Below, in pieces: positions 9,728 through 18,372 of a DNA stretch of 52,679 nucleotides. The position numbers and the translations under genes are program-made. Numbering within the stretch: the first letter of the stretch is position 1; the number at the start of each line of letters is the position of its first letter. Origin of the DNA: Desulfamplus sp. (GTDB lineage Bacteria > Desulfobacterota > Desulfobacteria > Desulfobacterales > Desulfobacteraceae); NCBI GenBank assembly GCA_015231615.1, contig JADGBE010000022.1:1-52679 (forward strand), given 5' to 3'. The notes below the pieces were generated by a model, which saw only the letters and a list, made by a program, of their open reading frames with translations, searched no databases and was not told the origin of the DNA.

Positions 9728-11062
9728 ATGGATATTTTAATAAAAAACGGGATTGTCTTAACAATAGACTCTCAAATGAGACGAATTGACAACGGATATG
9801 TTGCTATTAAAGATAGTCAGATTGTAGAGATAGGATCAGTTAAAGATTTAGCAACAATTCAAGCAAAAGAGGTTATTGACGCAAAGGGCGGAATTATCAT
9901 GCCGGGTCTTATTAATAGCCACACTCACGCCTCTATGACCCTTTTTCGTGGCATTGCTGATGATCTGCCATTAATGGATTGGCTAAATAACCATATTTTT
10001 CCTGCTGAAGCTAAACTTACACCACATTGGGTATATACAGGTGCAAAACTTGCTTGTGCTGAGATGATACTCTCTGGCACAACCTGTTTTTGTGATATGT
10101 ATCTGTTTGAAGATGAGGTTGCAAAAGCTGCCTATGACTCTTCAATGCGGGCAGTTGTGGGTGAAGTTCTTTACGATTTTCCATCTCCATGTTACGGTCA
10201 AATAGAACAGGGTTTTGAATATGTAGCCGCAATGATTGAAAAATGGGGGATAAAAAGCAACTCTTATAATAATTCTGATTCAGATTTAAACTCTTTAATT
10301 ACAGTTGCAGTTGAACCTCATTCAACATACCTTTGCGAACCAAAACTTCTTATAAGAGCTGCTGAACTTGCCTGTAAAAACTTAAGCCCATTGATTATTC
10401 ATGTTGCAGAAACGTTAGGCGAATCTGCACAGATAAAGGAGAGGTATGGTGTAACTCCTGTAAGATATTTGGCTGATATTGGTGTGCTTGGACCGAATCT
10501 TGTTGCATGTCATTCTGTCCATTTGACTGAATCTGATATGGAATTTTATAGAGCCTTTGATGTAAAAGTTGCCCATTGTCCTGAAAGCAATATGAAACTT
10601 GCCTCTGGTGTAGCACCTATCCCACGAATGATAGAAAAAGGAATCTGTGTTGGTCTTGGCACTGACGGCTGTGCAAGCAACAATGATCTTGATATGTTTA
10701 TTGAGATGGATACAGCAGCAAAACTTCACAAAGTTTTTACAATGAATCCAGAGGCATTAGATGCCCAAACTGCCATTAAAATGGCAACTATCAATGGTGC
10801 AAGAGCGTTAGGGCTTGATAGTATCACAGGCTCTCTTGAAGTTGGCAAACAAGCTGATATTATTGTAGTAAATACGTCTGCCCTTCACATGATTCCAATG
10901 TATAACCCATATTCACATCTTGTCTATTCCACCACTGGCAATGATGTTGTTGTAAGTATAATTAACGGTAAGGTAGTTATGAAGGATCGCAAACTACTTA
11001 CAATTGATATTGATAGCGTATCTGCTGATGTAAGAGAGATTGCTGAGATTATATGCAAGTAA
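9728..11062 (+). CDS. mtaD: 5-methylthioadenosine/S-adenosylhomocysteine deaminase
   Basis: 444-aa amidohydrolase of the MtaD/SsnA group. Metal ligands are visible in HTHAS (about residues 66-70) and in the later HVAE, CHSVH and LGTDG segments. The conserved FRGIADDLPLMDWL lid typical of MtaD is present. It should deaminate MTA/SAH or related adenosine derivatives in the cytosol, feeding purine and methionine salvage. A nucleoside phosphorylase encoded at 20959 could act in the same salvage route. AGGA about 8 bases upstream supports the ATG at 9728. Exact substrate preference within the family is uncertain. Confidence 0.88.
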   Translation: MDILIKNGIVLTIDSQMRRIDNGYVAIKDSQIVEIGSVKDLATIQAKEVIDAKGGIIMPGLINSHTHASMTLFRGIADDLPLMDWLNNHIFPAEAKLTPHWVYTGAKLACAEMILSGTTCFCDMYLFEDEVAKAAYDSSMRAVVGEVLYDFPSPCYGQIEQGFEYVAAMIEKWGIKSNSYNNSDSDLNSLITVAVEPHSTYLCEPKLLIRAAELACKNLSPLIIHVAETLGESAQIKERYGVTPVRYLADIGVLGPNLVACHSVHLTESDMEFYRAFDVKVAHCPESNMKLASGVAPIPRMIEKGICVGLGTDGCASNNDLDMFIEMDTAAKLHKVFTMNPEALDAQTAIKMATINGARALGLDSITGSLEVGKQADIIVVNTSALHMIPMYNPYSHLVYSTTGNDVVVSIINGKVVMKDRKLLTIDIDSVSADVREIAEIICK

Positions 11063-11252
11063 CAGATTTTATATTGTTTTTGTAGTATTTGGGCTAATAG
11101 AGAATATTATGATATGCGGTTTCTAAATGATGATTACTTAGTAAAAGTAATTATTTCTTGATATATGTATTTTAGTGTATTAAAAGGTTTGCATTGATAG
11201 CAACTATACATCAATGATTTTTAACAACTCAGCTCTCTTTACATGGAGTTTT

Positions 11253-12413
11253 ATGCAGCCTGACAATATGCTCTCTCCTGAAAAACAGACAATACTAATT
11301 GTTGATGACTCTCCCGAAAATATAAAGATACTTAACCAAATACTCCGAGACGACTACTTAATTACAGTTGCTACAAGCGGAGACGCTGCCATTTCTCACA
11401 TTAAAACCCGTTTAAATGACAATAGCAACAATCCCCCTAACACTAACACGTCTCAACACTTACCTGATATTATCCTACTTGATATTATGATGCCATCTAT
11501 GGATGGTTATGAAGTATGCCGACAAATCAAAAACAACCCAAAAACATCTGATATTCCTGTTATATTCATCACTGCAAAAGATGAAGTTGAAGATGAAGAG
11601 ATGGGATTTAAGCTCGGGGCTGTTGATTACATTACAAAACCAATTAGTCATCCTATTGTAAAGGCAAGGGTAAAAAACCATCTGCTAATTAAAAGACAAC
11701 ATGACTGTTTGCGTAATAGTATTTCTATTTTACATCACAAAGCAGAAATACTTCAGCAAAAAGCCGAGCTTGGTATGCTTGCGGCTGGTCTTGCCCATGA
11801 CATTAACAATATTCTCTTTGTTGCCATGATGATAGAAAATCTACAATACTTGATTCCAGATGACCTGCAAGAAAGAAGTATGATCGATGAACATATAAAA
11901 AGGGCAATTGAAAGTTTAGAAATGGGAAGAGATATATGCCATGGTTTTACCAATTATCTTAAAGATATTGGAGAAGAAGAGATGGTTCATAATTTCCCGC
12001 CACTTCTAAAACCTTTAGATATGTTTCAAAGAACATTTAAAGTTAAACTTATTAAGGAGATACCCCCAAATCTGCCTTATATCAAATGCAAAGGATCACA
12101 GATCAAACGGTTGGTTCTCAATATTTTTATGAATGCCTGTCAGGCTGTTGAAGCTAAAAAAAACGGACGCATAATAATTAGAGCATGGAGTGAAAACGAA
12201 CGGCTATTCTTTTCTATTAATGACAATGGAGATGGAATACCAGATCATATACTCCCACATATCTTTGAGGAACACTACACAACACGAAAAGATGGCAATG
12301 GTCTTGGACTTGCCATGGTTCAAAAAATTGTAAATAGCCATAATGGAACAATAGACTGTTCTACCGCAATAGGTGAGGGTACCACTTTTACACTTTCATT
12401 CCCTGTTGTTTAA
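11253..12413 (+). CDS. Hybrid response regulator-histidine kinase (REC-HisKA-HATPase)
   Basis: Soluble two-component hybrid with the receiver first. REC has acidic residues in LIVDDSPEN, phospho-acceptor Asp in IILLDIMMPSMDGYE and Lys in DYITKPIS. A short coiled coil leads to the H-box (GMLAAGLAHDINN) and a HATPase_c domain with NACQAVE (N box), DNGDGIPDH (G1) and GNGLGLAM (G2). No membrane or PAS sensor is present, so input must come by phosphotransfer or protein contact. An in-frame ATG at 11214 is also possible. I prefer 11253 because GGAG lies 4 bases upstream of it and the site at 11214 has no Shine-Dalgarno. No cognate regulator is adjacent. Confidence 0.85.
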   Translation: MQPDNMLSPEKQTILIVDDSPENIKILNQILRDDYLITVATSGDAAISHIKTRLNDNSNNPPNTNTSQHLPDIILLDIMMPSMDGYEVCRQIKNNPKTSDIPVIFITAKDEVEDEEMGFKLGAVDYITKPISHPIVKARVKNHLLIKRQHDCLRNSISILHHKAEILQQKAELGMLAAGLAHDINNILFVAMMIENLQYLIPDDLQERSMIDEHIKRAIESLEMGRDICHGFTNYLKDIGEEEMVHNFPPLLKPLDMFQRTFKVKLIKEIPPNLPYIKCKGSQIKRLVLNIFMNACQAVEAKKNGRIIIRAWSENERLFFSINDNGDGIPDHILPHIFEEHYTTRKDGNGLGLAMVQKIVNSHNGTIDCSTAIGEGTTFTLSFPVV

Positions 12414-12501
12414 ACATTATCTCTTTAGATTTAAACCTTTCTTAAACATTCTAAAACCTTTCAAATAAAAACTCTTAAACTCCTCGCCTCGTTAATTCTT
12501 A

Positions 12502-12597
12502 TATACTGTTCAAGGTCATAAAGTTAGTTCTGTCTAAACTGTAGAGACGCACGGCCGTGCGTCTCTACTTAAATATAGATTGAGCTTGAACAGTATA
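12502..12597. repeat. MITE-like nested palindrome (intergenic repeat family, copy 1)
   Basis: Outer 13-bp perfect inverted repeats TATACTGTTCAAG (12502-12514) and CTTGAACAGTATA (12585-12597) enclose a perfect 28-bp palindrome at 12541-12568 with arms GTAGAGACGCACGG/CCGTGCGTCTCTAC. Related cores lie at 13798-13825 and, degenerate, at 16191-16259. It has no coding capacity. The 332-bp gap 12414-12745 that holds it contains nothing else recognisable except the surA ribosome site. Confidence 0.85.
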
Positions 12598-12745
12598 ATT
12601 AAACAGATAATAAATTTAGATTTTCCAAATTTTCATATATAACTTGAAAGAGCTGCCAGTGCATGTTAGAAATTGGCCTTTTTTAAGAAAACATCTCTTA
12701 AGTTAAAATAATCCCAAATAAATCTATGATAAATAAGGAGTTATA

Positions 12746-13747
12746 ATGGTTAATATAATCATAAAGAAAACAAGATGTTTTGTAATTATCATTGCCTTAA
12801 CTACGCTTTATGTTTTTGTAGCTTCTAACTCGATCAACGCTAAATTGATTGATAGGATTGTAGCAATTGTGAATAACGATGTAATTACGCTTATTGATCT
12901 TAATAGTGCCTTGCAACCATATCTACAGAAGATCGAATCTTCTGGTTATGGAGATGAGAAAAAAAAGGAGATTCTCTCTCAGTTGACAGGCGACATGCTA
13001 AACCGTATGATTGAGCGTAAACTCACAGATCAAGAGGCAAAGCGTGTTAAGATAACTGTATCGGATAAAGAGGTTGACTCTGCAATTGAGAGAGTTAAAC
13101 AATCTCAGTTAATGAGCCAAGAAGAGCTTGAAAAAGCACTCAAAGATGACGGACTATCATTTGCAGATTATCGTGAAAAGATACGCGAAGAGATACTAAG
13201 ACCAAAACTTATTAACCAAAGTATTAAATCAAAGGTAGTTATTACGGATAGCGATATAAAAAATTACTATGAAAAACATAATCAAGATTTTGTTGGTATA
13301 ACAAAATACTATTTGAGAAATATTTTGGTAAAATCAGAAGAGAACAAAGATGAGAGCAAAAAGAAGATAGAAAATATTAAAAAGCGTCTTGATGGTGGTG
13401 AAGATTTTAAGGCAGTTGCAAAGGCAGAGTCAGAAGGGGCAAATGCAGAAGAGGAGGGCGACCTTGGTTTTTTTGATTGGGAAACACTGTCTGATACAAT
13501 TAAAAAGGCGGTTGAAAATCTTAAAGCAGGCGATCATACTGATGTGATAGAGACTGATCAGGGCTATCAAATTTTTTATGTTGAAAATATTGATAATCAA
13601 AATTCAAACAAAGCAGATTCAGTTAAATTAGATAAAGAGGTTTCTGAGGCTATCTCAAAGAGACTGTATGACGATATTGTTGAAACAAAATTTAGGGAGT
13701 GGTTAGACGCTTTGAGAGCAAAATCACATATTAAAATTATGCTTTAA
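12746..13747 (+). CDS. surA: Periplasmic chaperone / peptidyl-prolyl isomerase SurA-like
   Basis: 333 aa. An N-terminal signal peptide (basic KKTR, then hydrophobic FVIIIALTTLYVFVA, cleavage near SINA) directs export. Residues about 30-160 match the SurA N domain (DRIVAIVNNDVITLIDL, then a helical block). Residues about 175-275 form one parvulin rotamase domain (YYLRNILVK...GDLGFFDW...VIETDQGYQIFYV). E. coli SurA has two parvulin domains and is about 430 aa, so this is the shorter single-PPIase form. It should assist outer-membrane protein folding. AAGGAG lies 7-8 bases before the ATG. Palindromic repeats flank the gene on both sides, so it is probably its own transcription unit. Confidence 0.85.
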   Translation: MVNIIIKKTRCFVIIIALTTLYVFVASNSINAKLIDRIVAIVNNDVITLIDLNSALQPYLQKIESSGYGDEKKKEILSQLTGDMLNRMIERKLTDQEAKRVKITVSDKEVDSAIERVKQSQLMSQEELEKALKDDGLSFADYREKIREEILRPKLINQSIKSKVVITDSDIKNYYEKHNQDFVGITKYYLRNILVKSEENKDESKKKIENIKKRLDGGEDFKAVAKAESEGANAEEEGDLGFFDWETLSDTIKKAVENLKAGDHTDVIETDQGYQIFYVENIDNQNSNKADSVKLDKEVSEAISKRLYDDIVETKFREWLDALRAKSHIKIML

Positions 13748-13777
13748 TCTTAAGAGATATACTCTAAGAAGGCATTA

Positions 13778-13825
13778 ATTGAGCTTTTTATATCTAAGTA
13801 GAGACGCACGGTCGTGCGTCTCTAC
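13778..13825. repeat. Intergenic palindromic repeat family, copy 2
   Basis: The left flank ATTGAGCTTTTTATATCTAA (from 13778) leads into GTAGAGACGCACG (13798-13810), a central GT, then CGTGCGTCTCTAC (13813-13825). The same left flank recurs almost unchanged at 17387-17410, and the same core occurs at 12541-12568. It lies 31 bp after the surA stop, where it could act as a terminator. Confidence 0.85.
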
Positions 13826-13912
13826 TTAAGTTATCTCCTTTAACAGTATATTCTCAACGGTCATAGATTTAGTTTTCTATCTATTAATCCCTTAATTTTA
13901 AGGATAAATAAC

Positions 13913-15238
13913 ATGGAGACATTGAGCAATAATCAACCTAATCCTACTCGTCAAGCAGAGCCAGAGCCTGAAGCATTAGCACAAGTGCTTGAGCTACTGC
14001 AAAAACATAAGTTGATTCAAGCGGTTGTTGATAAACAGAACCTACCAGCATTGCGTAAATTACTTGAGCAGCTCTCTACTAAATCCATTGGAAATATTAT
14101 TGAAGCCCTATCTTCAGATGACCAGCAGTTTGTCTGGGAGCATATAAGAGATGAGAGAAAGGAAGAGATACTGCTCGGAATCTCAGATGACATGAGAGTT
14201 GAGCTGGTTTCTGAGATCAAGCCACGCGATCAAAGCACTATGATTAGGGTATTTGATCTCCATAAAGGGTGTCTTAGACAGATTCCAATAGAGTCAAGAA
14301 GAGACCTTGCTGGGGCAAAACCAATCTGGGTTGACTTGGTAACTCCAGAAGATGAACAACTTTCATGGGCAAGAGAGATATTTGGTGTAGATATTCCTAA
14401 TCCTAATGATTTGACAGATTTGGAGACAAGTGCCCGTTTTTATGTTGAAGATAATGGAGAGATTCATCTACACTCCAATTTCTTGCTTGATCGTAAGGAG
14501 GAGTCTCGCAATGTTACAGTTGCATTTATTCTAAATAGGGGGACGCTCTTTTCTGTGCGTAGTGAAGAGTTGCCTGTCTTTCGACTCCAGAGGCTTCGTG
14601 CAAGGGCAGAATCTGGTTATGTATCTGAAGCAAAAGATATTTTGCTTGACCTTTATGCTGCTGATGTCGAATATTCAGCTAATGCTCTTGAAAATGTCTA
14701 TTATGAAATGGAAAATATCAGCAAACGTGTATTAGGGGCAAGAATAAGCGATAATGAAGCAGAAGATATGCTTGCAATGATTGCCTCAGAAGAGGACTTA
14801 AATGGACGCATAAGACGTAATGTTCTTGACACTCGCAATGCTCTCTCTTTTCTTATGAGGCGTAAAATACTATCTATGGAGCAACATGAAGAGGGAAATG
14901 AAATTTTACGAGATATTGACTCCTTAGATGGTCATACAGCATTTCTATTTAACAAGATAAAATTTTTGCTTGATGCTACTGACTCCACAATCAATATTAA
15001 CCAAAATAAAGATATAAAAAGATTAACCATTCTTGGTGTTGTATTTATGCCATTAAATATACTTGCTGGTATTGGTGGAATGTCAGAGTTTTCAATGATG
15101 ACTCAAGCAGTGCCTTGGCAAGTTGCCTACGGCTGCCTTATGTTGACAATGATTGTTATTGGAGGATTTACATATATTGGACTAAAGGTTTATGAGCGGT
15201 ATAAAAATAGACATTGGATTAAATCTAAGCGGGCCTAA
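13913..15238 (+). CDS. CorA-family divalent cation transporter with MgtE_N-like N domain
   Basis: 441 aa. Residues about 20-110 (LLQKHKLIQAVV...LSSDDQQFVWEHI...DMRVEL) resemble the helical MgtE intracellular N domain. From about residue 120 the chain is a CorA cytoplasmic domain, with the long helix (ENVYYEMENISKRVLG) and two C-terminal TM segments (LTILGVVFMPLNILAGIGGM and VAYGCLMLTMIVIGGFTYI). The selectivity loop reads GGMSEFS instead of the CorA GMN signature. It probably moves Mg2+ or another divalent cation across the inner membrane. The altered loop makes the ion uncertain. An AAGG site precedes the ATG by about 8 bases. Confidence 0.82.
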   Translation: METLSNNQPNPTRQAEPEPEALAQVLELLQKHKLIQAVVDKQNLPALRKLLEQLSTKSIGNIIEALSSDDQQFVWEHIRDERKEEILLGISDDMRVELVSEIKPRDQSTMIRVFDLHKGCLRQIPIESRRDLAGAKPIWVDLVTPEDEQLSWAREIFGVDIPNPNDLTDLETSARFYVEDNGEIHLHSNFLLDRKEESRNVTVAFILNRGTLFSVRSEELPVFRLQRLRARAESGYVSEAKDILLDLYAADVEYSANALENVYYEMENISKRVLGARISDNEAEDMLAMIASEEDLNGRIRRNVLDTRNALSFLMRRKILSMEQHEEGNEILRDIDSLDGHTAFLFNKIKFLLDATDSTININQNKDIKRLTILGVVFMPLNILAGIGGMSEFSMMTQAVPWQVAYGCLMLTMIVIGGFTYIGLKVYERYKNRHWIKSKRA

Positions 15239-15346
15239 ATATTATCGAGGGCATGATTTAGTTATTATCAAATCTTTCACCGATGGCTTTAGCTTAGGCG
15301 ATAAATAAAGTTAAAAGCTTAAATTAAGACGGTAGAGTATATTTGT

Positions 15347-16195
15347 ATGAAATCTTTTTCAACTGATGCAGTGCTTTTAAGACGGACAGAGTATGGTGAT
15401 TACGATTTAATCATTACCTACTTTACCCGTTTAATGGGAAGAATATCGGTGATAGCTAAAAATGCAAAAAAGAGTGTCAGACGATTTGCAGGTGCGTTAG
15501 ACCCGTTTATTGCCATGAATATAGAGTGTTCATTGCCAAAAAGAAGAGGTTCGCTCCCTATTTTAGAGAGCGTAGATATTGAAAATCCATTTGCTAACAT
15601 TCGCACAAGCACGGTTAAGACAGGATATGCAAGTTATTGGATTGAGATAATAAATTCATGGATGGAAGAGGGAAAGCCAGATGAGGCAATTTATGATCTT
15701 ATCTTTAACGTTCTTGACTCCCTTAATAGAGGTAAAATTTCAATGGAGGTTTTAAGCGTTCTTTTCCAGATACGGTTTATGGGAATTTCAGGGTTTACCC
15801 CTAATTTGATGGGTTGTGGTCAGTGTGGCATAGCTCTTGACGATATACGTCAAAGCAAAATCAGATTTGATTTAGCTGCTGGTAAACTTATCTGCGAAAC
15901 CTGTAAATTAAAGATTTTTGGAAAAACGACTTTTTCAATCAATGAAACAATATCACACTACACTGCCAATAACACAGAAAAAGGAATAACTGTCTCTAAA
16001 GGTACTCTAAAACAGCTTTCATGGATTAGCAATATAGATATAGAATATGCTGATAGGCTTAAATTTTCTAAAACTGCATTAAAAGAGGGTGAATATTTCC
16101 TTGAAGGATTCATACCATTTCATATTGGACGAAATATGAAGAGCCTTGATTTTTTGCATCGTGTTAGAAATATACACGCCAATGTCATAAATTGA
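15347..16195 (+). CDS. recO: DNA repair protein RecO
   Basis: 282 aa, full length. The N-terminal OB fold is recognisable in STDAVLLRRTEYGDYDLIITYFT. The C-terminal helical part contains a zinc-binding cysteine set, CGQCG (about residue 165) and CETC (about 187). RecO mediates RecA loading on SSB-coated single-stranded DNA in the RecFOR pathway. The gene opens a plus-strand run recO - GHMP kinase - glyQ - glyS, an order often seen as recO-glyQS. Its TGA stop coincides with the start of a dispersed palindromic repeat (ATTGAG). Confidence 0.88.
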   Translation: MKSFSTDAVLLRRTEYGDYDLIITYFTRLMGRISVIAKNAKKSVRRFAGALDPFIAMNIECSLPKRRGSLPILESVDIENPFANIRTSTVKTGYASYWIEIINSWMEEGKPDEAIYDLIFNVLDSLNRGKISMEVLSVLFQIRFMGISGFTPNLMGCGQCGIALDDIRQSKIRFDLAAGKLICETCKLKIFGKTTFSINETISHYTANNTEKGITVSKGTLKQLSWISNIDIEYADRLKFSKTALKEGEYFLEGFIPFHIGRNMKSLDFLHRVRNIHANVIN

Positions 16196-16295
16196 GTTAT
16201 GCTTAAATTTTAGAGATGCACGTACGGCGTATTCTCTACTGAAATATAAAAAGCCGAATCAAAACAAACATATAAAAAGCTGAATTAAAACAAAC
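16191..16295. repeat. Degenerate palindromic repeat (copy 3) plus 26-bp tandem duplication
   Basis: 16191-16259 is a degenerate full-length copy: ATTGAG left end, AGAGATGCACG core, CTCTAC, then AAATATAAAAAGC right end, which is the reverse complement of the left flank seen at 13778. The right end was then duplicated: 16244-16269 and 16270-16295 are 26-bp units differing at only two positions (C/T). The left end supplies the recO stop codon. Confidence 0.75.
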
Positions 16296-16314
16296 TACGG
16301 ATTATTTAACAATT

Positions 16315-17391
16315 ATGAATTTCAGACAAATCCTTGAAAAACAAGAGATAAAAGCCTCTGTCCCATGCCGTGTTGATCTTGGCGGAACTCTTGATATTAG
16401 CACCTTTTTTCTTCCTCTTAACCACTTAAACCCCTCTACATTCAACATTGCCCTTGATATGAGAACCACAGTAACCTTAACACCTTGGAGAGATGGATAT
16501 ATTAAAATATCGTCTAAAGGGTTTGAGAGTGCAGAATTTGAGACAGAAAAAGCACCTTTTAACCACCCAATGGGTCTTATGTTTGCTGTAGTTAAGTTCT
16601 TTAACGGAGATGGTGTTCATGTTAAGATTGAATCATCGTCTCCGCCAAGAAGTTCCCTTGGAGGCTCATCATCTGCGGCTGTGGCTATGGTTGCAGCATT
16701 CAAGTCAGCTTTAGGAGAAAACATTGAACCCTCATCAACAGCTATTCTTGCCCACTATATTGAATCAAGCGTTGCTGGAGTGCCTTGTGGATTACAAGAT
16801 CAGCTTGCAGCAGCTTATGGAGGTGTCAATTGCTGGTATTGGAAAATGGGAAATGGCGGGGTCTCCTTTACAAGAGAAAACCTGATAATCTCTTCCTCTC
16901 CCTTTATAGCTCCTGTTGGCGACGATAGCGATATTTCCTTCGATGATATTAATAGCAATATTTTGGTTGCTTACTGTGGTATTCCTCATGTTTCAAGCGA
17001 TATAAATGGCAGATGGGTTAAAAATTTTCTTGCTGGTGAAAATCGCGATAAGTGGCGGGAGATAATCAAACTTACTCACAATTTTTCCAATGCAGTAAAA
17101 AGCAGAGATTTCAACCTTGCAGCTTCTTTGATGAATCAAGAAACTTTGATTCGCCTTAGTATGACTCCTGATGTGCTTGATAAAACAGGGAATCTACTTT
17201 TTGAGTGTGCAAAAAAAAATAACTGTGGTGCAAGATTTACAGGTGCTGGAGGAGGCGGTTGTCTCTGGGCAATTGGAGAAAAAACTGCTATTAAAAATCT
17301 TAAAGTTGATTGGAAGAATATTTTAGATAAAGAGCCAGAAGCAAGATTGCTTGATACTATGATTGATTTTAAGGGGATTGTTGTGAATTGA
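16315..17391 (+). CDS. GHMP family small-molecule kinase
   Basis: 358 aa. The ATP-binding motif is PPRSSLGGSSSAAVAM (about residues 112-127), and the C-terminal motif 3 is FTGAGGGGCLW. The N-terminal CRVDLGGTLDI block is typical of galactokinase/heptose-kinase-like GHMP enzymes. It phosphorylates a sugar, sugar phosphate or isoprenoid-type alcohol. The substrate cannot be named from sequence, and D-glycero-D-manno-heptose 7-phosphate kinase-like is one candidate. The ATG at 16315 has no strong Shine-Dalgarno. The stop TGA lies inside a 24-bp half copy of the local palindromic repeat. Confidence 0.8.
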   Translation: MNFRQILEKQEIKASVPCRVDLGGTLDISTFFLPLNHLNPSTFNIALDMRTTVTLTPWRDGYIKISSKGFESAEFETEKAPFNHPMGLMFAVVKFFNGDGVHVKIESSSPPRSSLGGSSSAAVAMVAAFKSALGENIEPSSTAILAHYIESSVAGVPCGLQDQLAAAYGGVNCWYWKMGNGGVSFTRENLIISSSPFIAPVGDDSDISFDDINSNILVAYCGIPHVSSDINGRWVKNFLAGENRDKWREIIKLTHNFSNAVKSRDFNLAASLMNQETLIRLSMTPDVLDKTGNLLFECAKKNNCGARFTGAGGGGCLWAIGEKTAIKNLKVDWKNILDKEPEARLLDTMIDFKGIVVN

Positions 17392-17410
17392 GCTTTTTAT
17401 ATTTAAGTAG
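17387..17410. repeat. Half copy of the palindromic repeat family (copy 4)
   Basis: These 24 bases match 13778-13801 at 23 positions (one C/T difference) and stop just where the palindrome core would start. The repeat contributes the TGA of the upstream kinase gene. Confidence 0.8.
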
Positions 17411-17484
17411 CGTTAGGGTTTGCAGAGTCTGTTTTAGAAAAAATTTTAAATTTTAATAACAACAAGAGATAAGAGCGAGAAAAA

Positions 17485-18372
17485 ATGAACTTTCAAGATG
17501 TAATTTTAAATTTGCAGAAATTTTGGGCAGAAAAAGGGTGTGTACTTATACAGTCTTATGATGAGGAGGTTGGAGCTGGAACTTTTCATCATGCAACCCT
17601 TTTAAAATCTTTAGGACCAGAGCCTTGGAAAGTGGCTTATGTTCAGCCCTCAAGACGACCTACTGACGGACGTTACGGTGAAAATCCAAACCGCCTTCAG
17701 CACTACTATCAATATCAGGTGCTTTTAAAACCATCGCCTCCTGATGTCCAGCAACTTTACCTTGAGAGCTTAAAGGTGCTTGGAATTGACCCATTAGAAC
17801 ACGATATTCGATTTGTTGAAGATGACTGGGAATCCCCAACTCTTGGTGCTTCTGGTCTTGGCTGGGAGGTTTGGCTTGATGGAATGGAGGTTACTCAATT
17901 CACCTATTTTCAGATGGCTGGAAGTTTGGAGTTAAAACCTGTCTCTGTGGAGCTAACCTACGGGCTTGAGAGGCTTTGCATGTATCTTCAAGGAGTGAAC
18001 AGCGTCTATGACCTTAAATGGAATGATACTGTAACTTATGGAGATGTATATCATCAGCAAGAGGTTGAGCAGTCAAAATATAACTTTGAGATTGCAAACA
18101 CAGAGGTTTTATTTGATTTTTTCCAAAAATATGAAGCTGAATCTTTACGAATTGTAAAGCAGGGGCTTGTGCTGCCAGCTTATGAATTTTGCTTGAAATG
18201 CTCTCACACATTCAATCTTTTAGATGCAAGAGGGGCAATCAGCGTAACTGAACGGACAGGATATATTGGAAGAATCAGAAACCTTGCAAGAGAGTGTGCA
18301 AAGGCTTATGTCGCACAGCGTGAATCCCTTGGTTATCCACTTTTAAAAACTGTAGGCAGGTGTGAACAATGA
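17485..18372 (+). CDS. glyQ: Glycyl-tRNA synthetase alpha subunit
   Basis: 295 aa, standard length. It begins [19 protein letters not shown] and contains the class II core motifs, among them [16 protein letters not shown] and [19 protein letters not shown]. It is the catalytic subunit of the alpha2beta2 bacterial-type glycyl-tRNA synthetase. The stop overlaps the start of glyS by four bases (ATGA), so the two subunits are translationally coupled for stoichiometric production. The ATG follows a GAGCGAGA stretch that is a weak ribosome site. Confidence 0.96.
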   Translation: MNFQDVILNLQKFWAEKGCVLIQSYDEEVGAGTFHHATLLKSLGPEPWKVAYVQPSRRPTDGRYGENPNRLQHYYQYQVLLKPSPPDVQQLYLESLKVLGIDPLEHDIRFVEDDWESPTLGASGLGWEVWLDGMEVTQFTYFQMAGSLELKPVSVELTYGLERLCMYLQGVNSVYDLKWNDTVTYGDVYHQQEVEQSKYNFEIANTEVLFDFFQKYEAESLRIVKQGLVLPAYEFCLKCSHTFNLLDARGAISVTERTGYIGRIRNLARECAKAYVAQRESLGYPLLKTVGRCEQ

